DNA of 64,000 nucleotides from JABDMH01 sp965223215 (GTDB lineage: Bacteria; Bacteroidota; Bacteroidia; Chitinophagales; Saprospiraceae): contig CBDCVZ010000010.1 in the NCBI GenBank assembly GCA_965223215.1, positions 4,588,001 to 4,652,000 of the forward strand, in the 5' to 3' direction. Made by a program: the position numbers and the translations under genes. Of the stretch, positions 17,095-25,112 are shown piece by piece. The notes below the pieces were generated by a model. The model saw only the letters and a program-made list of their open reading frames with translations, was not told the DNA's origin and did no database searches. Each line of letters opens with the position of its first letter. Position 1 is the first letter of the stretch.

Positions 17095-18471
17095 ATGGAC
17101 TTTTTCGGTTGGGTTGGTAGATTTCATCCAGTAGTCGTGCATTTGCCGATCGGCATACTCATCATCGGTGTGATTTTCCAATATCTGAACCGAAGAAGAC
17201 CTCATCTGAACCTGGGCAAGGCCACCGAGGTGATTTATTTGTTTGGTTTTGTTTCTGCCGCTATTGCTGCCATTGCCGGTTGGCTACTTGCCAAAGAAGG
17301 TGGCTATCAACAAGACACTATTTTTTGGCATCGATGGGTGGGTATTGCGATGGTTTTTTTGGCCTTTGGGCTTTGGCGATGGTCCAAGGCACCGAGCCTC
17401 AATCATCGACTCATCAATTGGGGGGGAGTTGCCTTACTGATTGGGCTTACCTGGACAGGTCATCTCGGAGGTGAGCTGACACATGGTGACGAGTACCTGG
17501 TGGAAAAGGCACCGGATTTCATAAAGAAACTGGTGTCTTATGACGACCAAAGAGACCAAACGGTATTTGACGATCCTGATTCGACTTATGTATACAAAGA
17601 TCTGATCCGACCCTTTTTAGAGGAGAAGTGCTGGACTTGTCACGACGATAATTTACATAAAGGGGGTCTGGTTATGTCGACTAGGGAGGCGCTGCTCGAA
17701 GGTGGTCGAAATGGCGAAGTGATCGAAACCACCGCCGCCGAAAGTGAATTGTTTAAGAGGGTGGTGCTGGATCCGTCCAGTCGTAAGTACATGCCACCTA
17801 AAGGTACTCCGTTGAGCTATCGGGAAATCAAACTCTTGGAATGGTGGATTGATATGGGCGCTCCCTTTGACTCTACTGTAAGTAAGGTGCCAGCCACCCC
17901 CCTGATACAGGAAATATTGATGCAGCGACATTCTTTAGACACCAAGCCCAAGAGCTTCCTGGAGAAGAAGAAAGTTGATCCGGTAAGTGAGGAAGACATG
18001 GCAGCCATTGCCAATGCTGGCTTTTACATCCGACCCATCGCGATGACCACAAATTTTGTAGATGTCAAATGGAAAAATGTGGATACGCTGTCTCTACCTG
18101 AGGCATTGCCAATACTGGAGAAGGCCGCTACACAAATTGCTTGGTTAGATTTAGGACATTCTGAAGTCACCGACGATTTGTTGCCGACCATTGGTAAACT
18201 CAAAAATGTGATTCGGTTAAGGCTTGAGGACAATCCAATAACTGACGCAGGCATCCAACATCTAAGTACTTTGCAACACCTCGAATCTTTAAATCTGTAT
18301 AAGACAAAAATTTCTGATATTTGTGCTTCCGATTTAACTCCGTTGAAAAGTCTCAAGAGACTTTACGTGTGGCAGACTGATTTTACCGAAGAAGGAGTAA
18401 AGACATTGGAAAGCGAATTGAAAAATGTAGAGGTGGTTTTGGGGCACCAAATCACTGCCACTTCTAAATAA
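17095..18471 (+). CDS. DUF2231 membrane protein fused to a c-type cytochrome and LRR-like tail
   Basis: 458 residues. Four transmembrane helices fill residues 1-130: about 10-31 (FHPVVVHLPIG), 45-65, 79-95 (HRWVGIAMVFLAFG) and 105-125 (TGHLGGELTHG). Histidines sit near helix ends, as in heme b-binding four-helix proteins. A periplasmic cytochrome domain follows with CWTCHDDNLHKGGL near 180-193 and the YMPPKG methionine motif near 225. The last 130 residues hold leucine-rich-repeat-like units (SLPEALPILEKAA, LNLYKTKISD). The family has no settled function. In this operon it is the only inner-membrane component, which suggests it carries electrons between the membrane and the DUF1549/DUF1553 cytochromes (inference). 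Confidence 0.88.
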   Translation: MDFFGWVGRFHPVVVHLPIGILIIGVIFQYLNRRRPHLNLGKATEVIYLFGFVSAAIAAIAGWLLAKEGGYQQDTIFWHRWVGIAMVFLAFGLWRWSKAPSLNHRLINWGGVALLIGLTWTGHLGGELTHGDEYLVEKAPDFIKKLVSYDDQRDQTVFDDPDSTYVYKDLIRPFLEEKCWTCHDDNLHKGGLVMSTREALLEGGRNGEVIETTAAESELFKRVVLDPSSRKYMPPKGTPLSYREIKLLEWWIDMGAPFDSTVSKVPATPLIQEILMQRHSLDTKPKSFLEKKKVDPVSEEDMAAIANAGFYIRPIAMTTNFVDVKWKNVDTLSLPEALPILEKAATQIAWLDLGHSEVTDDLLPTIGKLKNVIRLRLEDNPITDAGIQHLSTLQHLESLNLYKTKISDICASDLTPLKSLKRLYVWQTDFTEEGVKTLESELKNVEVVLGHQITATSK

Positions 18472-18572
18472 TCCAATGGCTCTCTGCCGGTTGGCATGAA
18501 GTTGGATTCAAAACTGTTTTTGTATTTTTTAGAGACAGTCTGTGCACTGCAATCCACCAATCGATGGTGTAG

Positions 18573-19637
18573 ATGCTATTTATGAAAAACCGATTTAAGA
18601 CCCGAAGGTCGTTTGTTAAAAATTCAATTGGGCTAACCTCACTCCTCGCTACCGCACCACACGCAGCATTTGCCATTCATAGGAAGACTCCCATGGTCGG
18701 AGAAATAGTGGGTCATGGAAAACTGAAATACCGGATTGACAAGCATTGGGGACTTCAGGATCCCGCCAAAATTCCAGTAAAGAATTGTCACGAAATGGTG
18801 CAAGATGGTCTGGGGAGAATCATACTACTCACCGACCACACCAAAAATAATGTCATCCTCTTTGACAAGAGTGGCCGCGTACTCAATACTTGGGGAACCG
18901 AATTTCCCGGGGCACACGGATTGACCTTAGTGAAGGAAGGTCGCGAAGAGTTTCTCTTTATTACTGATACAGTTCGTCATCAGATATTCAAGACGACCCT
19001 AAATGGACAAATTCTGATGTCGATCGACTATCCGGCAGAATCGAATGCATATCTAGATAAAAAGCAATTCTTACCAACAGAAGTTGCCGTGGCTCCCAAT
19101 GGTGATTTTTACGTGGCTGATGGATATGGTGAAAATTACATCATACATTATGATTCGCGTGGTAATTACATTCGTCATTTTGGTGGCAAAGGACTAGCAC
19201 CACATCAGTTTGATTGTTGCCATGGCATCGCAATTGATTCTCGTCGAGAAGTTCCAACCTTATTGATTACTTCAAGATCCACCCAAGAGATTAAACGTTT
19301 TTCACTGGCCGGTGACTATCTCGAGACGATCCCTGTGCCAGGTTGCTGGATTTGTCGTCCGGTGATTAAAGGTGATCTGCTATATATGGCGGTCATTGGC
19401 ACCAAATCGTGGTGGGAATACGACGGAATTGTCATCATCATGGACAAAGACAACAACATTATCTCGGCTCCCGGAGCAGAGGAGACAGAGATGGTTGAAT
19501 TTGGTTTAGAGGATCTGACCTATGACGGGCGTACCTTTATGAATCCTCATGATGTTTGCATTGACGAAGATAACAGTCTCTATGTGCCTCAATGGTTTTC
19601 AGGTAATAGCTATCCAGTAAAATTGGAAAGAGTCTGA
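18573..19637 (+). CDS. Tat-exported NHL-repeat six-bladed propeller protein
   Basis: 354 residues; ATG 18582, three codons later, is an equally good start. The leader KTRRSFVKNSIGLTSLLA is a Tat signal. The mature part has repeated NHL-type blades: GLGRIILLTDHTKNNVILFD, SGRVLNTWG, PTEVAVAPNGDFYVADGYG, SRGNYIRHFGGKG and HQFDCCHGIAID. The arrangement resembles the propellers of peptidyl-hydroxyglycine alpha-amidating lyases, though I cannot show the catalytic residues. It lies 101 bases after the DUF2231 gene and 6 bases before the P450, so it is probably part of the same operon. Possible roles are a lyase/lactonase or a protein-binding scaffold. Confidence 0.85.
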   Translation: MLFMKNRFKTRRSFVKNSIGLTSLLATAPHAAFAIHRKTPMVGEIVGHGKLKYRIDKHWGLQDPAKIPVKNCHEMVQDGLGRIILLTDHTKNNVILFDKSGRVLNTWGTEFPGAHGLTLVKEGREEFLFITDTVRHQIFKTTLNGQILMSIDYPAESNAYLDKKQFLPTEVAVAPNGDFYVADGYGENYIIHYDSRGNYIRHFGGKGLAPHQFDCCHGIAIDSRREVPTLLITSRSTQEIKRFSLAGDYLETIPVPGCWICRPVIKGDLLYMAVIGTKSWWEYDGIVIIMDKDNNIISAPGAEETEMVEFGLEDLTYDGRTFMNPHDVCIDEDNSLYVPQWFSGNSYPVKLERV

Positions 19638-19643
19638 TAAGCC

Positions 19644-21008
19644 ATGAAGCTGGGCGCAGATAGGCTACCACCCACGGTACCGCGCTGGATCTCGATCTCT
19701 AGAGCTCTGAATTTTGTCAGTAATCCGATCCCAATTCTAAGTCAAAACCTGGAAACCTACGGACCTACTTATCAATTTCATATTGGAGGAATTAAGCGGG
19801 GAATCGTCACCTGCGATGCCAGGGTGATCCAGCACGTTTTGCAAAAAAACCACCGGAACTATCATAAGTCTGATATCCAACGAAAGATTCTTGCCCAATT
19901 TGTCGGTTATGGACTATTAACCGCTGATGGAGACTTCTGGCTTCGTCAGCGCAGACTAATCCAACCAGGATTTCACCGCGATCGTATCAATAACCTGACA
20001 TCGTTGATGCAACAGGAGATCCGGCAGTTTTATGACGACCTTGCAGACAAAGCGAGGTCTAATCCCCATCAAAACATTCATCGGGAAATGCATCGATTGG
20101 CATTTCGGATCGTCGCAAAAACATTATTCAGTACCAGTATTGAGGAGACTCAATTAGAGCAGCTTGCTAGTCAAATCACTCAGTTGCAGGCATTCATCAT
20201 AAAGTTGGTTAGGCAGCCCTACGCCAAATGGTGGTACAGATTCAGCGGTGAAATAAAGCGTCATCTTGAGATTGCTGAGCAAACAAGAGCAGTGATTCGG
20301 AAGATCATTCGCAAGCGGATGCTATCAGGTGAGGTGGAAGATGATCTACTGCAAATGTTGGTCGAATCTCGGTACCAGGACAATGGGAAACCCATGTCAG
20401 AAGGACAAGTATTGGATGAATGTCTGATTATTTTTGTTGCTGGTCACGAAACATCTGCAAATGCACTGTCTTGGGCCATCCAACTATTGAGTACACACCC
20501 GGATAGCCACCAAGCACTGCTTAACGAAGTCAGCACCATTGCTAATCTGGATCAGATTGGCAGTGACGAGATACATCGTTTGCCCTGCACAAAGCAAGTT
20601 ATTGAAGAATCAATGAGGCTATATCCTCCGGGTTGGGTTCTGGATCGTGTGGCCATCGAAGACGATGCTGTGGCCGGTTGGAAAATTGCGGCCGGAAGCA
20701 CCTTATTCCTTTATGTATACGGTGCCCACCACAGTGCGAAATATTGGAGTCGACCCGAGCGGTTTACGCCAGAGCGGTTTTCAGAAAATAATCGGGAGAA
20801 TCAAACGGCTTTTAGCTACCTACCTTTTGGGGGAGGGCCCCGTCTTTGTATTGGCAATCATTTTGCTATGCTTGAAATGCAACTGGTCCTCAGTCAATTC
20901 GTGAAGCGGTTTGCATTTAGCCCGCACGCAAAAGTTGTTCCCGTCGAACCTTTAATTACTTTGAGACCCAAGCAAGGAATTTTTGGGGATTTAGCCGTTC
21001 GACATTGA
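19644..21008 (+). CDS. Cytochrome P450 monooxygenase
   Basis: 454 residues, soluble, no signal. All family motifs are present: the I-helix oxygen-binding motif AGHETSANAL near 265, the K-helix EESMR near 320, and the heme-cysteine loop FGGGPRLCIGNHFAMLE with Cys near 401. The early WLRQRRLIQPGFHRDRI is the C-helix. It oxidises an unknown hydrophobic substrate and needs electron partners that are not encoded here. Its start is 6 bases after the propeller gene. It converges with the TetR gene (32 bases between stops). A cytoplasmic P450 at the end of an envelope cytochrome operon is unusual. Confidence 0.96.
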   Translation: MKLGADRLPPTVPRWISISRALNFVSNPIPILSQNLETYGPTYQFHIGGIKRGIVTCDARVIQHVLQKNHRNYHKSDIQRKILAQFVGYGLLTADGDFWLRQRRLIQPGFHRDRINNLTSLMQQEIRQFYDDLADKARSNPHQNIHREMHRLAFRIVAKTLFSTSIEETQLEQLASQITQLQAFIIKLVRQPYAKWWYRFSGEIKRHLEIAEQTRAVIRKIIRKRMLSGEVEDDLLQMLVESRYQDNGKPMSEGQVLDECLIIFVAGHETSANALSWAIQLLSTHPDSHQALLNEVSTIANLDQIGSDEIHRLPCTKQVIEESMRLYPPGWVLDRVAIEDDAVAGWKIAAGSTLFLYVYGAHHSAKYWSRPERFTPERFSENNRENQTAFSYLPFGGGPRLCIGNHFAMLEMQLVLSQFVKRFAFSPHAKVVPVEPLITLRPKQGIFGDLAVRH

Positions 21009-21040
21009 GAATTATTTGGAATTGAGTCACTCGGATGATT

Positions 21041-21610
21041 TTACCTTTTTCGGATCGCATTCCAAAGAAAATTGACTCCCATTTTCCTAATTCTTTTCCG
21101 TTTCGTCTCACTTTCTTCATTTAAAATTAGGTGCGCTGTTTGAATGATGGTATTGAAAATCAGTTGGTATGAAATGGACGGATCAATGCTACTAAGCATC
21201 TTGTTTTTAATGCCAACGGCTAGGGCACTTAGAAAGTGCTGATGTAACTGCTCCACCTCCAGCTTGAGTGCCGGCGTGTAAAACTGAGATCCGTAAACTT
21301 GCAGGGTAAATGAAAGACTAGCAGCATGTCGAGACCAGTAGTCGATGGAGACCTTGCAGTATTTAATGAGACGCTTATCCAGGTGATGCTTGGGATAATC
21401 GAAAATGCCAACCACATTCCAGGCGTAGTCTTTTTGTACCGTGAGATAACTCGCAGCGATAAGCTGATCTTTGGATGGAAAGTGATGAAAAAGAGTGCCC
21501 GTGGCTACCTTTGCCCGTTTTGCAATTTTAGCTGTTGATGCACCCACCAAACCATAATTGTCCGTGAGCGCAATGGTGGCATGAATTAATCTTTCAACCT
21601 TGGATTGCAT
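21041..21610 (-). CDS. TetR-family transcriptional regulator
   Basis: 189 residues. The N-terminal DNA-binding domain fits TetR: ASTAKIAKRAKVATGTLFHH followed by FPSKDQLIAASY, the typical helix-turn-helix (about 22-50). The C-terminal ligand-binding half is helical and includes IIQTAHLILNEESE. A palindrome 5 bases upstream of its start is a likely self-operator. It lies next to the P450 and faces it, so a regulatory link to the P450, the operon upstream or the Gfo/Idh/MocA gene is plausible but not shown. Confidence 0.92.
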   Translation of the reverse strand: MQSKVERLIHATIALTDNYGLVGASTAKIAKRAKVATGTLFHHFPSKDQLIAASYLTVQKDYAWNVVGIFDYPKHHLDKRLIKYCKVSIDYWSRHAASLSFTLQVYGSQFYTPALKLEVEQLHQHFLSALAVGIKNKMLSSIDPSISYQLIFNTIIQTAHLILNEESETKRKRIRKMGVNFLWNAIRKR

Positions 21611-21614
21611 GCAG

Positions 21615-21632
21615 ACCGACTAATCAGTCGAC
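21615..21632. promoter_or_regulatory. Palindromic TetR-type operator
   Basis: ACCGACTAATCAGTCGAC contains the inverted repeat CGACT-AATC-AGTCG (21617-21621 and 21626-21630), the half-site type seen in many TetR-family operators. It lies directly upstream of the tetR start (21610), and CAAATTA at 21632-21638 beside it could be the -7 region on the minus strand. Autorepression is the simplest reading. Confidence 0.55.
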
Positions 21633-21672
21633 AAATTACGGAAACTTTAGCGGATTTAGTTTGCACCTAATC

Positions 21673-22986
21673 TCAGCGGCGTAATTTATAGGGTTTGCGG
21701 TGTTTTTTCCCTAGCAATGCATTGGCATCTGAATTTTTGGCGAATTTCTCTTTATCAGGATCCCATCGAATTGGACGCCTCATTTGATAGGCAATATTAG
21801 CTAGATTACATATGCTTGAAGATCGATGACCAGTCTCGACGTCACAAATTGGCTGTTTTCTCGATTTGATGCAATCGATCCAATCTTGATAATGATTGTC
21901 GCTGTGGTAGACCTTATTTTCGTTTTCCGTAATTTCTATTTTCGCCAAGTTGCCAGGATTTGAATCCAGAAAACTGCGGCTCACATCTAGGCTTCCCTTG
22001 TCACCCACAAATCTGACGGCCCAGCCTCGACCAAAGTCTTCGTGGACCATTTCTATTCCGCTGTCGTATACCATTTTTAAGCCTCGTTTAGCCAATGGGT
22101 CTGCGGGAGGAATAAAGAGAACTGGGCCCGAATGGTCCATGTTTAAGCCCCACTGAGCGATGTCAAACATATGTGCACCCCAGTCGCTTAGGATGCCTCC
22201 TCCGAACTCTTGAAATTGCCGCCATTGTGCCCAACCCTTAGTGCCTATTGGATGTGCCAATACGGAACTGTAAGGACGTAAACCAGCAGGTCCGAGCCAT
22301 GCATCCCAATTGATTCCGCTCGGTTGTTCTTCAGTGGGTAGATCACAGCGAATGCCTGGATCACCCACATTCACCAGTACTTTGGTGATTTCACCTAAAT
22401 ATCCATTGCGTACGATGTTTACGGCCTTGCGAAAATCTGATCGAGATCGCTGCATACTACCGGTTTGCAATACCCTGCCGTACTTCTTAACGGCATTGGC
22501 CATTCTACGACCCTCTTCCACAGTATGCGCCAAGGGCTTCTCACAAAAAACGTCCTTACCTTTTCGCATCGCATCAACAGACATTACGGCATGCCAGTGG
22601 TCTGGTGATGAAATCACAACCGCATCAATGTCTTCGCGTTCCAGTAATTCCTGATAGTCTTGATAAGTCTGGCATCCAGCCTTCTGATTGGTCCCTTTAA
22701 GTTCTGCAGCTTGCTTCTGAAAAGCCGCCATTTTGTGGAGATCTACATCTGATGCGGCCAGTATCTCAACTTCGGTCAAATCGGCAAATCTCTTTAGGAG
22801 ACCACCTGCCTGTTTGCCCGTTCCTATGAAACCGAGACCCACTTTATCACTTGGTGCGAGATATCCATTACCTCCCAGTACATGTCGAGGTACCAGCATG
22901 ATACCCCCCAAGAAGAATGAACCATTTCGCAATGCATCGCGCCTTGACAATCCACCTTTCTTCACCTGAGATTTATCCGTCATCAT
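21673..22986 (-). CDS. Tat-exported Gfo/Idh/MocA-family oxidoreductase
   Basis: 437 residues. The N-terminus has a Tat signal (LSRRDALRNGSFFLGGIML). The Rossmann fold follows with VGLGFIGTGKQAGGLLKRF, then the family motif FCEKPLAHT near 148 and the C-terminal Gfo/Idh/MocA domain with GGILSDWGAHMFDIAQWGL, where the aspartate and histidine are catalytic candidates. These enzymes use tightly bound NAD(P) to oxidise, reduce or rearrange sugars and inositols; Tat export fits cofactor loading before transport. It runs away from the tetR operator region, with 62 bases to the tetR start, and could form one transcript with tetR downstream. Confidence 0.93.
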   Translation of the reverse strand: MMTDKSQVKKGGLSRRDALRNGSFFLGGIMLVPRHVLGGNGYLAPSDKVGLGFIGTGKQAGGLLKRFADLTEVEILAASDVDLHKMAAFQKQAAELKGTNQKAGCQTYQDYQELLEREDIDAVVISSPDHWHAVMSVDAMRKGKDVFCEKPLAHTVEEGRRMANAVKKYGRVLQTGSMQRSRSDFRKAVNIVRNGYLGEITKVLVNVGDPGIRCDLPTEEQPSGINWDAWLGPAGLRPYSSVLAHPIGTKGWAQWRQFQEFGGGILSDWGAHMFDIAQWGLNMDHSGPVLFIPPADPLAKRGLKMVYDSGIEMVHEDFGRGWAVRFVGDKGSLDVSRSFLDSNPGNLAKIEITENENKVYHSDNHYQDWIDCIKSRKQPICDVETGHRSSSICNLANIAYQMRRPIRWDPDKEKFAKNSDANALLGKKHRKPYKLRR

Positions 22987-23135
22987 AAAGTTTGTTTTTT
23001 CGCAAGAAAATTACGAAAAATCGCGGTGCTCCCTGCTGGTACAATTTTGGATTATGCCCGGTTATTAAGGGTAAGCGAAGGCAGCATTTCTTATCTTAGT
23101 TATCATCAGTGATTCGACCGAGATAGCATCGAAAA

Positions 23136-24023
23136 ATGAAGACATTACTTTGGATCTTAACCGTTCTTTTTTTTCTGCTGTCGTGGTGGTGGTATGTGTG
23201 CCCACACAAACAGGTGTGCCCATTCGGTGACTATGCCGCCGTAGCCAGAAAGGTTCCCGAGCTGGAACGTGGTCATCGACCAGATACATCTGGATCTGAA
23301 TTGCGCCTGGATCTAATGGACCCAGCAGACGTGATCACCTATGATCAAGGTGAAATCTACTTCAATTGGTCTGATGATGAACCTTTCGTGACGGATGGAT
23401 TTGCAAATGTCCGTGATTCTATTTTGTCAAGCTTGAGCGAAACGGACCTGCTTAAGATCACGGGCCATTATTACGAAGCTGAAGAAAACCATAGTTTGTT
23501 TCCAGATTTAGGCTATGCCCGGGCAAATAAAATGAAACTGTTGTTTCGCGATTTGGCAAGTGATCGATTTCAGCTGGAGTCTGAACAACGGACTATAGCG
23601 GACCAGAGTCAGCAAGGCGCCCCCCACCCTGCCATCACTTTGCGACGTTTGATACGAAATGGTTCCATCGTGGAAAGTGATGGACGTGTCATCATTAAAT
23701 TTCCACACGCGTCTGATGAAATGATTAACAACAACGAAGTGAATGCATACCTCGATGACTTAGTGCAACAATTGAAAGGCACAGAAGAATATGTTTACAT
23801 CGTGGGTCATACGGATAATACCGCTAGCTCGCGGAGGAATCTCTCTCTGGGTTGGAAGCGTGCCAATGCTATTCGCAATCTCATCCTAAGCAAGGGGTTG
23901 CCAGACCATCGGGTTATTAGTGAATCTGCGGGTGAGTCATCTCCAATCGCTTCGAATGAAACGGAAGAAGGTCGCAGCCAAAATCGTCGCGTCGAAGTGA
24001 CCATTTTGGATGACCTTAATTAA
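23136..24023 (+). CDS. OmpA-family protein with N-terminal membrane anchor
   Basis: 295 residues. A single hydrophobic segment (4-24) rich in tryptophan precedes VCPHKQVCP and acts as an uncleaved anchor or signal. Residues about 35-170 contain a first, diverged OmpA-like region (LLKITGHYYEAEENH, YARANKMKLLF). The C-terminal OmpA domain (about 190-290) is canonical: YIVGHTDNTASSRRNLSLGW, KRANAIRNLI, GLPDHRVI and EEGRSQNRRVEVTI, the peptidoglycan-binding signature. It is followed after 12 bases by the HhH-repeat protein, so the two are probably co-expressed. Confidence 0.9.
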   Translation: MKTLLWILTVLFFLLSWWWYVCPHKQVCPFGDYAAVARKVPELERGHRPDTSGSELRLDLMDPADVITYDQGEIYFNWSDDEPFVTDGFANVRDSILSSLSETDLLKITGHYYEAEENHSLFPDLGYARANKMKLLFRDLASDRFQLESEQRTIADQSQQGAPHPAITLRRLIRNGSIVESDGRVIIKFPHASDEMINNNEVNAYLDDLVQQLKGTEEYVYIVGHTDNTASSRRNLSLGWKRANAIRNLILSKGLPDHRVISESAGESSPIASNETEEGRSQNRRVEVTILDDLN

Positions 24024-24035
24024 AAACTCAAAACA

Positions 24036-25112
24036 ATGTTCCCCTACCTAATTCAAATTCAGAATCCGATCATCAGGCCTGGTACAGGTGACTTTACTTC
24101 GCATTCGATTGAGATCTTGGTTATTTGCGGCGTTATGTTCGTACTTGGTTGGCTGTTGCATCACCTAATTTTCGGAACCAGACATAAATGGCGGATCAAT
24201 GAGTTAGAAAGTCATCTGACGAGTGCAAAAACACGCATTACCGACTTGGAAGGAGATCTAGATGGTTGTAATTCTGCCATAGTAAATATCAAGGGCGAAA
24301 ATGCTGCATTATCCACCAAATTGGAACAGCTTAAGCAGGCCAAGGGGAGTGATAAAAATGGTGCAGAGGATACAGTCGTTTCTCAGAGCTCCGAGGTGAT
24401 CACAGAAAAGTCCGCATTGGAAGAGACTTTAGTTTCAGGGTTGGCATCTGATATTGTTAGCATCGGGACCAGTGGATATGATGCAAAAGGTGCCGAGGCG
24501 GTATTTGGAAGAGAGTTTCATGAGGATGATCTCAAGATTGTAGAAGGAATAGGACCAAAGACGGCTGGTCTGTTAAACCTAAACAGCATTCATACTTGGA
24601 AACAACTGGGAAGCACCTCAGTGCCTCAACTTCAAAACATCTTGAAGAAAGCAGGCGATCGATTTCAGTTTTTGAATCCAAGTACATGGCCCAAACAAGC
24701 AAGAATGGCTTCAGAAGGCGAATGGGCCAAGCTACGTGAGTACCAGGATTATTTGATTGGTGGGGTTGAGCCACCGGATAAGTCACCACCTAACATTGCA
24801 GAAAACATGGACGCCAACTATATCTTAGGTCGTAAAGTGGAACTCAATGACCTAACCGTAGTTGAGGGCATTGGTCCAAAAATCCAGAAACTCCTACATC
24901 AAAACGGAATTGACACCTGGAAAAAGCTAGGTGAAACTGGGGAGGCAGAATTGAGAAGAATTTTAGATGACGCGGGTGATCGATATCGCATGCAAAACCC
25001 AGCAACTTGGGCAAGACAATCAGCCATGGCTGCAGATGCCAAATGGGACGAACTCAAGGAATACCAAGATTTTCTCAAACGCGGAGATCCTTCTGATTCT
25101 AGAGAATCGTGA
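24036..25112 (+). CDS. Membrane protein with coiled coil and two helix-hairpin-helix repeats
   Basis: 358 residues. One transmembrane segment (about 29-47; EILVICGVMFVLGWLLHHL) is followed by a coiled coil (about 55-105; INELESHLTSAKTRITDLE). Two copies of one domain come next, about 157-246 and 263-352. Each has DLxxVEGIGPK (helix-hairpin-helix), an L-LN/HQNGI-TWK-LG middle, AGDR and NPxTWxxQ, and ends EYQDxL. Such HhH units also occur in L21-like and DUF4332-like proteins and can bind DNA or proteins. The duplication is internal. It overlaps the convergent nadB by 14 bases. Function unknown; pairing with an OmpA protein suggests the envelope. Confidence 0.85.
   Translation: MFPYLIQIQNPIIRPGTGDFTSHSIEILVICGVMFVLGWLLHHLIFGTRHKWRINELESHLTSAKTRITDLEGDLDGCNSAIVNIKGENAALSTKLEQLKQAKGSDKNGAEDTVVSQSSEVITEKSALEETLVSGLASDIVSIGTSGYDAKGAEAVFGREFHEDDLKIVEGIGPKTAGLLNLNSIHTWKQLGSTSVPQLQNILKKAGDRFQFLNPSTWPKQARMASEGEWAKLREYQDYLIGGVEPPDKSPPNIAENMDANYILGRKVELNDLTVVEGIGPKIQKLLHQNGIDTWKKLGETGEAELRRILDDAGDRYRMQNPATWARQSAMAADAKWDELKEYQDFLKRGDPSDSRES

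Noticed and set aside
18470..18508. AATCCAA ... TTGGATT inverted repeat between the DUF2231 and propeller genes
   Set aside because: Only 7 bp with a 25-base loop and a poor T run; too weak to call a terminator.
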